From assembly GCA_002506595.1 (NCBI GenBank), contig DAXV01000081.1:1-9497 (forward strand): a stretch of DNA of 9,497 nucleotides. The letters are read 5' to 3'. Positions 1 through 6,409 of the stretch are shown in pieces. The first letter of the stretch is position 1; the number at the start of each line of letters is the position of its first letter. The notes beneath the pieces are model-generated. The model was not told where the DNA came from, searched no databases, and saw nothing but the letters and a program-made list of their open reading frames with translations. This DNA comes from Acidilobaceae archaeon UBA158 (GTDB lineage: Archaea > Thermoproteota > Thermoprotei_A > Sulfolobales > Acidilobaceae). The translations under genes and the position numbers were made by a program.

Positions 1-394
1 TTCTTTTGATATAAATAGAATGACAAATATTGAAGAAGGAAATGCAATATATTTTTTATATACATATGCTAGGATAAATTCTTTATTAGAAAAAGCTGGA
101 GATATAAATGAAAATTTTGAAATAAAAGAATTAAATAAATATGAAGAAAAATTGATAATGAAAATATTCGAATTTAAAGACATATTAATGGAAATAGAAA
201 ATAATTTAGAATTAAATATACTTTATAAATATTTAATAGAACTCGTTAGGACATTTAATGAATTTTATCAAAATGTTCCAATAATAAATTATAAAGATAA
301 ATACCCTCATAGATTATTTTTAGTTTATTTAACAAAGGAAGTCTTGGATAAAATATTTTATATATTAAAAATAGAACCAGTAAAAAGGATTTAA
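1..394 (+). CDS. argS: Arginyl-tRNA synthetase, C-terminal part (5' end outside window)
   Basis: This is the C-terminal DALR anticodon-binding domain of arginyl-tRNA synthetase, the cytoplasmic enzyme that charges tRNA-Arg. The frame is open from base 2, with no stop before the first ATG at 20, so the ATG is internal and the gene enters from the left; about 130 codons are visible. The segment FDINRM..EEGNAIYFLYTYARI matches the family pattern 'fd...eGNtgpYlqYahaRi' that links the Rossmann core to the DALR bundle. It is followed by helices with ELNKYEEKLI, the YLIEL..TFNEFYQNVPI stretch (family: 'L...F..FY..cPVl'), and the usual short ending (KIEPVKRI; many ArgRS end near 'APERM'). The stop TAA at 392-394 lies inside the TATA-like box of the next gene. 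A split, self-standing C-terminal half cannot be excluded from this window, but the open upstream frame argues against it. Confidence 0.86.
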   Translation, partial: SFDINRMTNIEEGNAIYFLYTYARINSLLEKAGDINENFEIKELNKYEEKLIMKIFEFKDILMEIENNLELNILYKYLIELVRTFNEFYQNVPIINYKDKYPHRLFLVYLTKEVLDKIFYILKIEPVKRI

Positions 395-418
395 AAATAT
401 ATTGATAATAATCTTTTT
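390..418 (+). promoter_or_regulatory. TATA-type promoter of rps10, probably leaderless
   Basis: An A/T box (TTTAAAAATATA, 390-401) is centred about 23.5 nt before the rps10 ATG and is followed by a CTTTTT tract directly touching the start codon. In archaea the TATA box sits about 25 nt before the transcription start, so transcription would begin at or very near the ATG. There is no Shine-Dalgarno motif. The box overlaps the argS stop codon. Confidence 0.5.
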
Positions 419-733
419 ATGTCAATGATTAGAATAAAAATGTGGAGTTCAGATTTAAAAACATTGAACCAATTTACAGAGCAATTATTGAAAATTATTG
501 AACAATTAGGTATCGAAAAAAGAGGACCAGTAAATTTGCCAACAAAGATAATTAGAATACCAACAATGAGAACATTAGGAAAGAGAGGAACAAAAATATA
601 TGAAACATATCAATTAAGAATTTATAGAAGATTTATAGATGTTGCAAATGATGAAAGGTTTTTCAAAAATTATTTTATAAATATGCAAATACCTTCTAGA
701 GGATTTAGAATATCTTTGAAGATTTTGAAATAA
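419..733 (+). CDS. rps10: 30S ribosomal protein S10 (archaeal S10p/eukaryotic S20e type)
   Basis: A 104-aa small-subunit ribosomal protein of the 30S head. The diagnostic features are an N-terminal strand (IRIKMWSSDLKTLNQ), GPVNLPTKIIRIPT (residues about 36-49; family 'GPiplPTk...vT'), a loop ending in YETYQLRIYRRFIDV (family 'yEmRihKRliDi'), and the C-terminal strand ending ISLKILK. The length is normal for archaeal S10. The ATG at 419 is chosen because it sits right behind the promoter's pyrimidine tract; an in-frame ATG at 425 would remove only two residues. In many archaea S10 follows the EF-1A gene; here it follows argS instead and has its own promoter. Very high A/T and near-exclusive AGA/AGG arginine codons match the neighbouring genes. 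Confidence 0.96.
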   Translation: MSMIRIKMWSSDLKTLNQFTEQLLKIIEQLGIEKRGPVNLPTKIIRIPTMRTLGKRGTKIYETYQLRIYRRFIDVANDERFFKNYFINMQIPSRGFRISLKILK

Positions 734-737
734 CCCC

Positions 738-765
738 TTATAAATATTTTTTTAATATATCTTTT
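738..765 (+). promoter_or_regulatory. TATA-type promoter of nop5-fibrillarin, probably leaderless
   Basis: TTATAAATAT (738-747) is centred about 23.5 nt before the nop5 ATG, the same spacing as at rps10, and a TCTTTT tract abuts the ATG. A run of seven T (747-753) lies between box and start and could also end rps10 transcripts. No Shine-Dalgarno motif is present. Confidence 0.55.
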
Positions 766-1752
766 ATGAGATATTTATTATTAAGATATAACGGATTATA
801 TATATTTGATGAAAATCTTGAAAATTATCAATTTAAAGAAATAAAATTAGATGTTGAAGATTTAAAAAATATATATAAAAATAAATTACCGGATAAAATA
901 AAAGAATTTTTAAATAATGATGATACTTTTATAGGTCAGAAATTCGAAGGATATAAATATATAGATAATAAAGAAATTATAAGAAAAGCTTTGGACAAAA
1001 TAAAAGATGAAAAATATGATAATGAATTATTAATCGATTTATTAAAAGAACAAATATCAGATTCTGTAAGTAAAGATGAATTAATAATCCAGGCAATTAA
1101 CTTTTTAGATGATTTAAATAAATCTTTAAATTTATTTATGGAAAGATTTAGGGAATGGTATGGATTATATTTTCCAGAGATATCTCAAGAAATTGAAGAT
1201 CATGAGAAATTTATAAAGACAATTTTAAATAAAAAAAGAGAAGAACTAATGGAAAATAATAATATAAAAAGAACAATGGGAGGAAAGATATTTGATGAAA
1301 AAGATATTGAAATGATCAATTATATTGCAAATAAAATAAAGGAATTATATGATCTAAGAAAAAAATTAGAGGATTATATAGAAAAATCAATAAAAGAAAT
1401 TGCCCCAAATTTATCAGAAATAGCTACACCAACAATTGCTGCAAGATTAATCGCATTATCTGGTGGATTAAAAGAATTGTCATTATTACCTTCATCTACA
1501 ATACAAGTTTTAGGTGCAGAAAAAGCTTTGTTTTTACATCTAACAAAAGGAATAAAACCACCAAAGCACGGTGTTATATTCAATCATCCATATTTACAAA
1601 GATTGCCAATAAAAAATAGAGGTGCAATGGCTAGAACATTGGCGTCAAAAATTGCAATAGCTGCAAGAGTTGATGCAACAGATAAAAAATTAATATATGA
1701 AAGGTTAAAGAAAGAGCTTGAAGAGAGATTTAATGAATTAAATAAAAAATGA
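766..1752 (+). CDS. nop5: Nop5 (Nop56/Nop58 family) C/D box RNP scaffold protein
   Basis: Scaffold of the archaeal box C/D ribonucleoprotein that guides 2'-O-methylation of rRNA and tRNA. It binds fibrillarin with its N-terminal domain, dimerises through a coiled coil, and contacts the L7Ae-RNA complex with the NOP domain. The 328-aa product shows a small N-terminal fibrillarin-binding region (about 1-110), the hallmark FMERFREWYGLYFPEI (124-139), a charged helical coiled-coil region (about 140-210), and the NOP domain (about 210-305) with IAPNLSEIATPTIAARLIALSGG, LLPSSTIQVLGAEKALF and PPKHGVIFNHP. It is somewhat shorter than typical archaeal Nop5 (about 380-420 aa) and ends without the long lysine-rich tail, consistent with a compact genome. 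The stop overlaps the fibrillarin start (ATGA, 1749-1752), so the two partners are co-transcribed and probably translationally coupled. Confidence 0.97.
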   Translation: MRYLLLRYNGLYIFDENLENYQFKEIKLDVEDLKNIYKNKLPDKIKEFLNNDDTFIGQKFEGYKYIDNKEIIRKALDKIKDEKYDNELLIDLLKEQISDSVSKDELIIQAINFLDDLNKSLNLFMERFREWYGLYFPEISQEIEDHEKFIKTILNKKREELMENNNIKRTMGGKIFDEKDIEMINYIANKIKELYDLRKKLEDYIEKSIKEIAPNLSEIATPTIAARLIALSGGLKELSLLPSSTIQVLGAEKALFLHLTKGIKPPKHGVIFNHPYLQRLPIKNRGAMARTLASKIAIAARVDATDKKLIYERLKKELEERFNELNKK

Positions 1753-2423
1753 AGATAAGACCATTAAAAGAAAATAATAGAATATTTATTGATGAAAGGG
1801 GAAGATTATATACAAAAAATTTGATAGAAGGGAAAAAGGTATATGAAGAAAGATTGGTAAAATATAATAAAGTAGAATATAGAGAATGGATTGCTGATAG
1901 ATCAAAATTAGCGGCTGCGATAAAGAAAAATATTGGAAAAGTTCCAATAAAAGAGGGGGATAAAATATTATATTTAGGAATTGCTGCAGGTACTACTGCT
2001 TCTCATGTATCAGATATAATAGGAGAAAAAGGAATAATATTTGGTATAGATGTTGCTCCAAGGATTTTGAGAGAATTAGTCCCAATATTATATGATAGAA
2101 AAAATATAATTACATTATTATCAGATGCAGATAAACCAGAAAGTTACTTACATATTGTAGAAAAAGTTGATATATTATATCAAGATGTTGCACAGCCACA
2201 TCAGGTTAGAATATTTATTAAAAACATTGAATACTATTTAAAAAACAATGGATATGGATTTTTAGCAGTTAAGGCAAGATCAATAGATGTATCAAAAAAT
2301 CCAAAAGAAATATTCAACGAAGTTAGAAAAAGTTTGGAAGATTATGGATTAAAGATAATTAAGGAAGTAAGATTGGATCCTTATCATAGAGATCATGCTA
2401 TGTTTTTAGTTCAAAATAAATAA
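1749..2423 (+). CDS. flpA: Fibrillarin-like rRNA/tRNA 2'-O-methyltransferase
   Basis: SAM-dependent 2'-O-methyltransferase, the catalytic subunit of the C/D box RNP; it works on the nucleotide selected by the guide RNA and needs Nop5 for recruitment. The 224-aa length is typical. A short N-terminal beta domain (1-45) precedes REWIADRSKLAAAI. The Rossmann fold follows, with the SAM loop LYLGIAAGTTASHVSDI (74-90; family 'YLGaasGTTvSHvSDi'), an acidic residue ending strand 2 (D101 in FGIDVAPR), and DILYQDVAQPHQ, FLAVKARSID and DPYHRDHAMF. By family comparison the catalytic K-D-K-H set should be K53, D146, K175 and H216, all present. The start codon overlaps the nop5 stop by 4 nt with no clear Shine-Dalgarno, supporting coupling. 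It is the last clearly native gene before the disrupted region. Confidence 0.97.
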   Translation: MKIRPLKENNRIFIDERGRLYTKNLIEGKKVYEERLVKYNKVEYREWIADRSKLAAAIKKNIGKVPIKEGDKILYLGIAAGTTASHVSDIIGEKGIIFGIDVAPRILRELVPILYDRKNIITLLSDADKPESYLHIVEKVDILYQDVAQPHQVRIFIKNIEYYLKNNGYGFLAVKARSIDVSKNPKEIFNEVRKSLEDYGLKIIKEVRLDPYHRDHAMFLVQNK

Positions 2424-2516
2424 ATTTTACAATTGACAAGTGATATAATTTATAAAAATTTTTATTCATGATAATTATTTTCCTTATAAATCTTATATAT
2501 AAATTTTTCTGTAAAA

Positions 2517-2523
2517 TTTTTTT
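2517..2523 (+). terminator. Oligo-T run downstream of fibrillarin, possible terminator
   Basis: A run of seven T lies about 95 nt behind the fibrillarin stop, preceded by shorter T-runs (2459-2463, 2504-2508). Archaeal termination often uses oligo-T without a hairpin, and no convincing hairpin is visible. In such AT-rich DNA T-runs are common, so this is only a candidate. Confidence 0.25.
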
Positions 2524-2540
2524 AACATATTGTATACTAC

Positions 2541-2569
2541 TTTGATAAATATAAATTTTTCCTTTTATG
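2541..2569 (+). promoter_or_regulatory. Orphan promoter and start codon, no gene behind it
   Basis: A TATA-like box (TTTGATAAATATAAA, 2541-2555) is followed by a CCTTTT tract touching an ATG at 2567, the same layout as at rps10 and nop5. The frame from this ATG (ATG GTT ATG ...) runs 39 codons to a TAA at 2684 and passes at once into the inverted-end sequence and antisense across the dead transposase, so the protein is meaningless. I infer that this promoter once drove a native gene now cut off by insertion right after the first codons. The rest of 2424-2540 is A/T-rich with no gene that I can support. Confidence 0.4.
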
Positions 2570-2575
2570 GTTATG

Positions 2576-2591
2576 TTAACTTATTGTTGGT
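2576..2591 (+). repeat. Left inverted end, probable IS terminal repeat
   Basis: TTAACTTATTGTTGGT equals the reverse complement of 9482-9497 except at the third base (A versus G); the core of 13 nt is exact. It lies just outside the 3' end of the transposase remnant. Further inward the two ends share only GGAT/GGGA-like patches. Confidence 0.5.
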
Positions 2592-2620
2592 GGGATGAAA
2601 AAATAAAAATTATCGAACAT

Positions 2621-3042
2621 CTACCACCACATCGCTGGAAACGAATTTGTCGACATAGTCCGATAATAAGTAGCCTTTCTTATTAAGTCTTCCCAACCAT
2701 TTTCTGTTTTTAAATCAATTCCGCAAGCTTCAGATGATGTTTTACTTTTCAAGCTCAGATGAGGTCTTAAGAAATTATAGTAAACAAACCAACTACCTAA
2801 TCATATCTTAGCTGTTTCCTCACTCTTAAATTCTCTTAAAGGTTTTAGTTTGTCTTCATACAATAGTTCAACAACATGTTTGTTTCTTTTGTTATAATTC
2901 CAGTTCTTCTCATGAATTCAACTTTGAGATCTTTATACCTGCTATAGAAAACTTTCTTGAAACTTTTTTCATAAGCCTACAAATCATCTACAAATATTTT
3001 ATTTGGTCTTTTAGCAGATCTTTCCTTTGCCTGCTTAGACGC
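2621..3042 (-). pseudogene. Degenerate DDE transposase, C-terminal half only
   Basis: Reading the minus strand from 3042 to 2621 gives fragments of an archaeal DDE/integrase-type transposase (IS6/IS240-like 'DDE domain') in at least two frames. One piece is AKRPNKIFVDDL-stop-AYEKSFKKVF, which corresponds to the second catalytic Asp block ('kP..ivtDgl.aY'). After a frameshift come NKRNKHVVELLYEDKLK and PLREFKSEETAKI, then a stop, then LGSWFVYYNFLRPHLSL and KTSSEACGIDLK..NGWEDLI, ending at TAG 2621. The WFVYYNFLRPHLSL block and the K(T)..EA.GI segment are very characteristic of the family's C-terminus. The N-terminal half, including the first catalytic Asp, is missing. In-frame stops, at least one frameshift and the truncation make it inactive. 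Exact family assignment is uncertain; that it is a dead transposase is well supported. Confidence 0.82.
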
Positions 3043-3072
3043 TTAATTACTTCCTCTATCTTTTTTCTCCAG

Positions 3073-3234
3073 ATAAGTGAACAAGGAGTTAAAAGAAGAA
3101 ATTGAGTTATTAAATAATATATGCTTTCTGCACTAGTTGAATTGCTTGAATAGAAAAAAGTTTTAAAGTATGAAGAATGGGAGAAGAAGATTAAAGGTAG
3201 GATAAAGGAAAGTGGAAAATTAAGAAGAGTTTAA
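3073..3234 (+). pseudogene. Broken small coiled-coil-like ORF (about 53 codons)
   Basis: Three frames on the plus strand join into one plausible small protein: ISEQ (ATA where ATG would be expected), then ELKEEIELLNN from 3086, then LSALVELLE-stop-KKVLKYEEWEKK followed by IKGRIKESGKLRRV and a TAA at 3232-3234. Allowing two single-base shifts and one point stop (TAG 3151), the reconstructed protein is charged, helical and heptad-like. It resembles small archaeal proteins of unknown function with the pattern 'E.ELL...L.ALVELL.EKGV...EEWE..', an analogy from memory. It abuts the truncated end of the transposase remnant and converges with res (25 nt between stops). It could be a remnant of an element-encoded or host gene; no function can be given. 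Confidence 0.45.
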
Positions 3235-3259
3235 TTTTCTATAAGGAAGACATAAAAAG

Positions 3260-6232
3260 CTATGAATATGAAATAGAGCATCTAATTTTCTTGAATATAT
3301 CATCAATTTTGTCAAACCAATATTTTCTATATCCTTCAGAGAGTTTATTTTTGTCTTCTGTATATAAATATAGGAAAACTTTGATTTTGAAACTATCAAA
3401 TTCAAATACTTTTGGTGAGTCTACATCACCAAAAATTTTCCTGAACCAATCTACTTTATGCTCAAATTCTGTGTGCTTAATCCCCTTTGGATCTACAAAA
3501 ACAATGAAGTAATCTTTTCCTTTGTTAAACCAAAATATGAAGTCTGGTTTAAACTTCTCCATTTTGTTGCTATCTGGATTATAGTAAGGAATATAAACTT
3601 CATCTAAATGCTCATCTATCTTGCTGAACATCCACCAATCAACATCTATCTTGTCTTTATTCTTCTCAAGGTAAGTTTCTAAATCTTTTATGAATTTTAC
3701 TTCACTTCTCGTTTTTATTATGTGCTTTATATAATCCAACTTTTCTTTTTCCGAAAGAATAAGTGGAATATAATAATGATTTGCTATATTCTTTATTTTT
3801 AGGTCTTTGAAACTTTCTTCTTTTGAAGTCCTTGCTAGCTTTTCTATTTTGGATGTAAACTCATCTATGGAAATTTCTCCTCTTTCGAGCATTGATTTTA
3901 GTTCCTTCTTTCTTGCTTCAGAATCTTTGAATTCAGAAACTTTATTTATTTTTTCTTTTAGTTCATCAATTTCTTCTTTCGTTTTTAGAAATACTTTGAT
4001 CTTTTTGAAGTGGATTATTTCATCTTCTAGCGGCTTGAATTTATCCAGCTCTTCAATATTAAGATCAAAGTGAGCTACTAATTTTTGTATGGCTATCTTC
4101 AATGGAATATTTATATCCTCAGAAACAACCTTGTAATACTTTTCTTTGTCGGCAAAACTGTTTCTTATATGAGTAAGGAGATCTGGAGACAAATCATTTT
4201 GAATTATAAGAATCCTGTCGTCAGTAGAAGTAAAATACTCCCCCAGCATATTAAAGAGAGGCTCTGAAATCAAGAATTTTTGAGGTTCTCTTTCTTGATA
4301 TAACTTCCTATTTGAAGGCTTGAAAACAGGAATGAGAAGAGTAAGATGTTCAGCATCCTCGTTTTTTATTAGTTCAATTGTCTCCTCGAATTCTCTCTCC
4401 GATTTTAATGTAGCTATAATCTCAGACAAAGCATTTCTATTTGTTCCAAATATAAACAAGGTTTCCAACGGCTGAACGTATTTGTTTATTTTCTGGAATA
4501 AGTCCTGATTTTCTCCTTTATTGTAGAGATTTCTTAATCTTCTCCTTTTACCTTTAATCGGCTCTATTCTCACACCTCTTCCAATAGATTGTATAACAAA
4601 TTTCTTTGCTTCAGTTTTAGTACCTATGTTGATGAAAAGGATAACGTTTGGTCTGTTAGAATCCCAGCCTTCATAGAAAGCCCTTGAACCCATTAGAATG
4701 TTTATATCCTCTCTCTCATCGAGATTTTCAAAGATACTTTTATCTTCATAACTTTCCACAACCTCATAACCTTTAAGATTGTCCTTTATCCATTTTATTG
4801 TATCTCCAATTTTAATTAGGGCAAAGGGTTTATCACTGGTTTTTAGTTTGAATACTGCTTCCTGTTTTGTTCCAGGAATTAATATAGCTTCTATACTTCC
4901 AAAACTCTCGGAATTATAAACATGTTTTAAAATGTCTCCAACTTTCAAGTTTTTAATCAAATCTTCGTCAATATTAATTGGAATGTCTTCATAAATTAAT
5001 TGAGGATTTTCTGAGAATTCTTGAAGCAGTTCTTCCTTAGCCTTTTCAAAAACTTCTTTATCAAAATCTCCTTTCCCGATTCTTTCTATTTCCTCAAAGA
5101 ATAAAGTTAAATCGGGTTTTTCTTCTTTAGCCTCTGTCAAGTTTACAGTATTGACTAAAGTTAACATTAGAGGTTCATGGTAGACATTTCCAGCAACTTC
5201 TTTTATTTTTTCTCTAATCTTTTTAAGATAAGTGAGCAGAATTAAGGACTTTAAAACGATTTTTTGCTTTTCTTCTTTGTTGTAATCCTCCTTTTCCTTA
5301 AAAGCTCTCATTTCTTGCTTAAGTAGGTAGATGTGTTTACCATAACCTTCTGAGATGAATCTTTCTAAATTAAAGTTATAAACTGTTGTTACAACATCTC
5401 TTGGATCGGTAAATGTAGCTGAGAAATTGAATAAAAATCCATTTCTAGACATAATGGAATAAAACATTTGCCTTTTCGATTCCTCCTTATCTCCTTTATG
5501 AGCTTCATCAAGAATTATGTACCAGTTGCCATTATTCTCATAGTTTCTGAAATCAATTATTTTCTCTTTTTGGTTATCACTTATTAAATCTGACCTATAA
5601 TAAAAAACTGTTATTTCGTTGAAAAATGGAATTAAACTCTCTCTTTTTATCTTATCATACTCGGTTAATTCTACAAGGCTTATTTTAAATCCTCTATCTG
5701 TTGCTAACTCGTTAAACTCGTTGACATGTTTTTTCAGTTGGTTGATCAAGTCATCTCTGTATGTGAGAATTAATATATCTTTCTTTGGAATTTCTCCAAG
5801 ATCCATTAATCTTTTCAAGACTTCAACAAGCTTTACAATCAGCAGAGTTTTACCGCTTCCTGTTGCCATCCAGAAGGCAGATCTGTTTATGAAGTTGTGG
5901 AATTTTATTTTCTCGTTTTCAATTGGATAATATTGCTGGAGAATAGATAAGATACCTTTTTTCGACTTGGAGATCTTTATATCTAATTCTTTTTCTAAAT
6001 CCTCATCCAAACTATTGAGTTTGTACCTTTGATAGAATTTTTTCTTATCTGCTTGATCTTCTTTAAAGTAGAGATACAAAACCTTAATAGAATTTTTAAG
6101 AGCTTCCTGCTGAAAGTCCCATAGTTTTTTGCTTTTTGAAAAGCTTACAGTATCCAGCATATTCCAATTGCTTGGTAAATTATCAAAATCTATGTCTTCA
6201 ACTATTGATTGGAGAATTGGTCTAACAATCAT
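3260..6232 (-). CDS. res: Type III restriction enzyme, Res subunit (helicase-endonuclease)
   Basis: Res subunit of a Type III restriction-modification system. It associates with Mod, uses ATP for long-range communication along DNA and cleaves near an unmodified recognition site. The 990-aa length is close to known Res proteins. An SF2 helicase core is complete: a Q-like WDFQQEAL (38-45), Walker A ATGSGKT (123-129), motif Ia-like ILTYRDDLINQ, DEAH (242-245), SATFT (271-275), MGSRAFYEGWDSNRPNV (514-530) and QSIGRGVRIEP (548-558). The C-terminus has a PD-(D/E)xK-type nuclease: FKPDFIFW (P896-D897) and, after 16 residues, VDPKG (D914, K916). D replaces the E of the usual ExK, which the family tolerates. 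A strong Shine-Dalgarno sequence precedes the ATG at 6232, 6 nt after the small membrane ORF, so it is the last gene of the operon. No frame damage is visible, so the enzyme looks functional. Confidence 0.95.
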   Translation of the reverse strand: MIVRPILQSIVEDIDFDNLPSNWNMLDTVSFSKSKKLWDFQQEALKNSIKVLYLYFKEDQADKKKFYQRYKLNSLDEDLEKELDIKISKSKKGILSILQQYYPIENEKIKFHNFINRSAFWMATGSGKTLLIVKLVEVLKRLMDLGEIPKKDILILTYRDDLINQLKKHVNEFNELATDRGFKISLVELTEYDKIKRESLIPFFNEITVFYYRSDLISDNQKEKIIDFRNYENNGNWYIILDEAHKGDKEESKRQMFYSIMSRNGFLFNFSATFTDPRDVVTTVYNFNLERFISEGYGKHIYLLKQEMRAFKEKEDYNKEEKQKIVLKSLILLTYLKKIREKIKEVAGNVYHEPLMLTLVNTVNLTEAKEEKPDLTLFFEEIERIGKGDFDKEVFEKAKEELLQEFSENPQLIYEDIPINIDEDLIKNLKVGDILKHVYNSESFGSIEAILIPGTKQEAVFKLKTSDKPFALIKIGDTIKWIKDNLKGYEVVESYEDKSIFENLDEREDINILMGSRAFYEGWDSNRPNVILFINIGTKTEAKKFVIQSIGRGVRIEPIKGKRRRLRNLYNKGENQDLFQKINKYVQPLETLFIFGTNRNALSEIIATLKSEREFEETIELIKNEDAEHLTLLIPVFKPSNRKLYQEREPQKFLISEPLFNMLGEYFTSTDDRILIIQNDLSPDLLTHIRNSFADKEKYYKVVSEDINIPLKIAIQKLVAHFDLNIEELDKFKPLEDEIIHFKKIKVFLKTKEEIDELKEKINKVSEFKDSEARKKELKSMLERGEISIDEFTSKIEKLARTSKEESFKDLKIKNIANHYYIPLILSEKEKLDYIKHIIKTRSEVKFIKDLETYLEKNKDKIDVDWWMFSKIDEHLDEVYIPYYNPDSNKMEKFKPDFIFWFNKGKDYFIVFVDPKGIKHTEFEHKVDWFRKIFGDVDSPKVFEFDSFKIKVFLYLYTEDKNKLSEGYRKYWFDKIDDIFKKIRCSISYS

Positions 6233-6236
6233 TTTT

Positions 6237-6246
6237 GATCACCCTC
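6237..6246 (-). promoter_or_regulatory. Strong Shine-Dalgarno site of res
   Basis: On the minus strand GAGGGTGATC stands 4 nt before the res ATG; its GGTGATC part fully matches the archaeal 16S 3'-end complement. It overlaps the stop codon of the small membrane ORF, favouring coupled translation, and supports the 6232 start. Confidence 0.8.
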
Positions 6247-6409
6247 TAGAAAAATATATACCTAACCCAGTGAATATCGAACCAATAAGGAACAATATTA
6301 TTCTACTACCTAGATCTATATTTGGTATAAGTATTGCTGATATTATGCTTCCAAATCCTAATAAAACAGCCATTGCCGTTCCTGATATTATTTTGTTTTC
6401 TCCTCTCAT
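6239..6409 (-). CDS. Small two-span membrane protein in restriction operon
   Basis: A 56-aa protein from the ATG at 6409, or 60 aa from the ATG at 6421. I prefer 6409: it overlaps the mod stop as TAATG and has a GGTGG motif 5 nt upstream, whereas 6421 has no Shine-Dalgarno. After a short polar N-terminus (MRGENKIISG) come two hydrophobic helices, roughly AMAVLLGFGSIISAILIP and RIILFLIGSIFTGLGIYF, joined by NIDLGS and ending SRG, so a small hairpin integral membrane protein is expected. The family is not recognised. Placement between mod and res with coupling on both sides says it is translated with them. Membrane proteins are not standard Type III components; a role as effector, anchor or immunity-type partner is speculation. 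A chance ORF is unlikely, because the gene fits exactly between mod and res and carries the res Shine-Dalgarno. Confidence 0.7.
   Translation of the reverse strand: MRGENKIISGTAMAVLLGFGSIISAILIPNIDLGSRIILFLIGSIFTGLGIYFSRG

Noticed and set aside
20..394. A self-standing split-gene half of ArgRS starting at ATG 20
   Set aside because: Codons before the ATG (2-19) continue ArgRS-like sequence without a stop, so the ATG is internal and the gene is simply cut by the window edge.
1374..1583. Minus-strand open frame inside nop5, and similar plus-strand frames inside res and mod (3291-3512, 3807-4073, 4085-4267, 5619-5930, 6129-6458, 8578-8766, 8876-9190)
   Set aside because: They are antisense shadows of genes with clear family motifs and lack ribosome sites or promoters.
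2468..2545. Short ORF with a TATA-like box before it (25 codons)
   Set aside because: Low-complexity Ile/Leu/Phe translation of A/T-rich spacer and poor box spacing; probably chance.
2567..2686. Open frame of 39 codons from the orphan start codon
   Set aside because: After the first codons it runs through the inverted end and antisense to the dead transposase; the peptide has no sensible pattern.
2733..2765. C/D box guide RNA (GATGATG and GATGAG motifs)
   Set aside because: No proper D box (CTGA) at suitable spacing, and the bases are explained by the transposase remnant on the other strand.
3230..3260. Terminator behind res
   Set aside because: Only a five-T run on the minus strand right after the stop; too weak in such A/T-rich DNA.
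3220..3405. Minus-strand 61-codon frame at the res 3' end
   Set aside because: Overlaps the nuclease end of res in another frame; no family pattern and no start signal.
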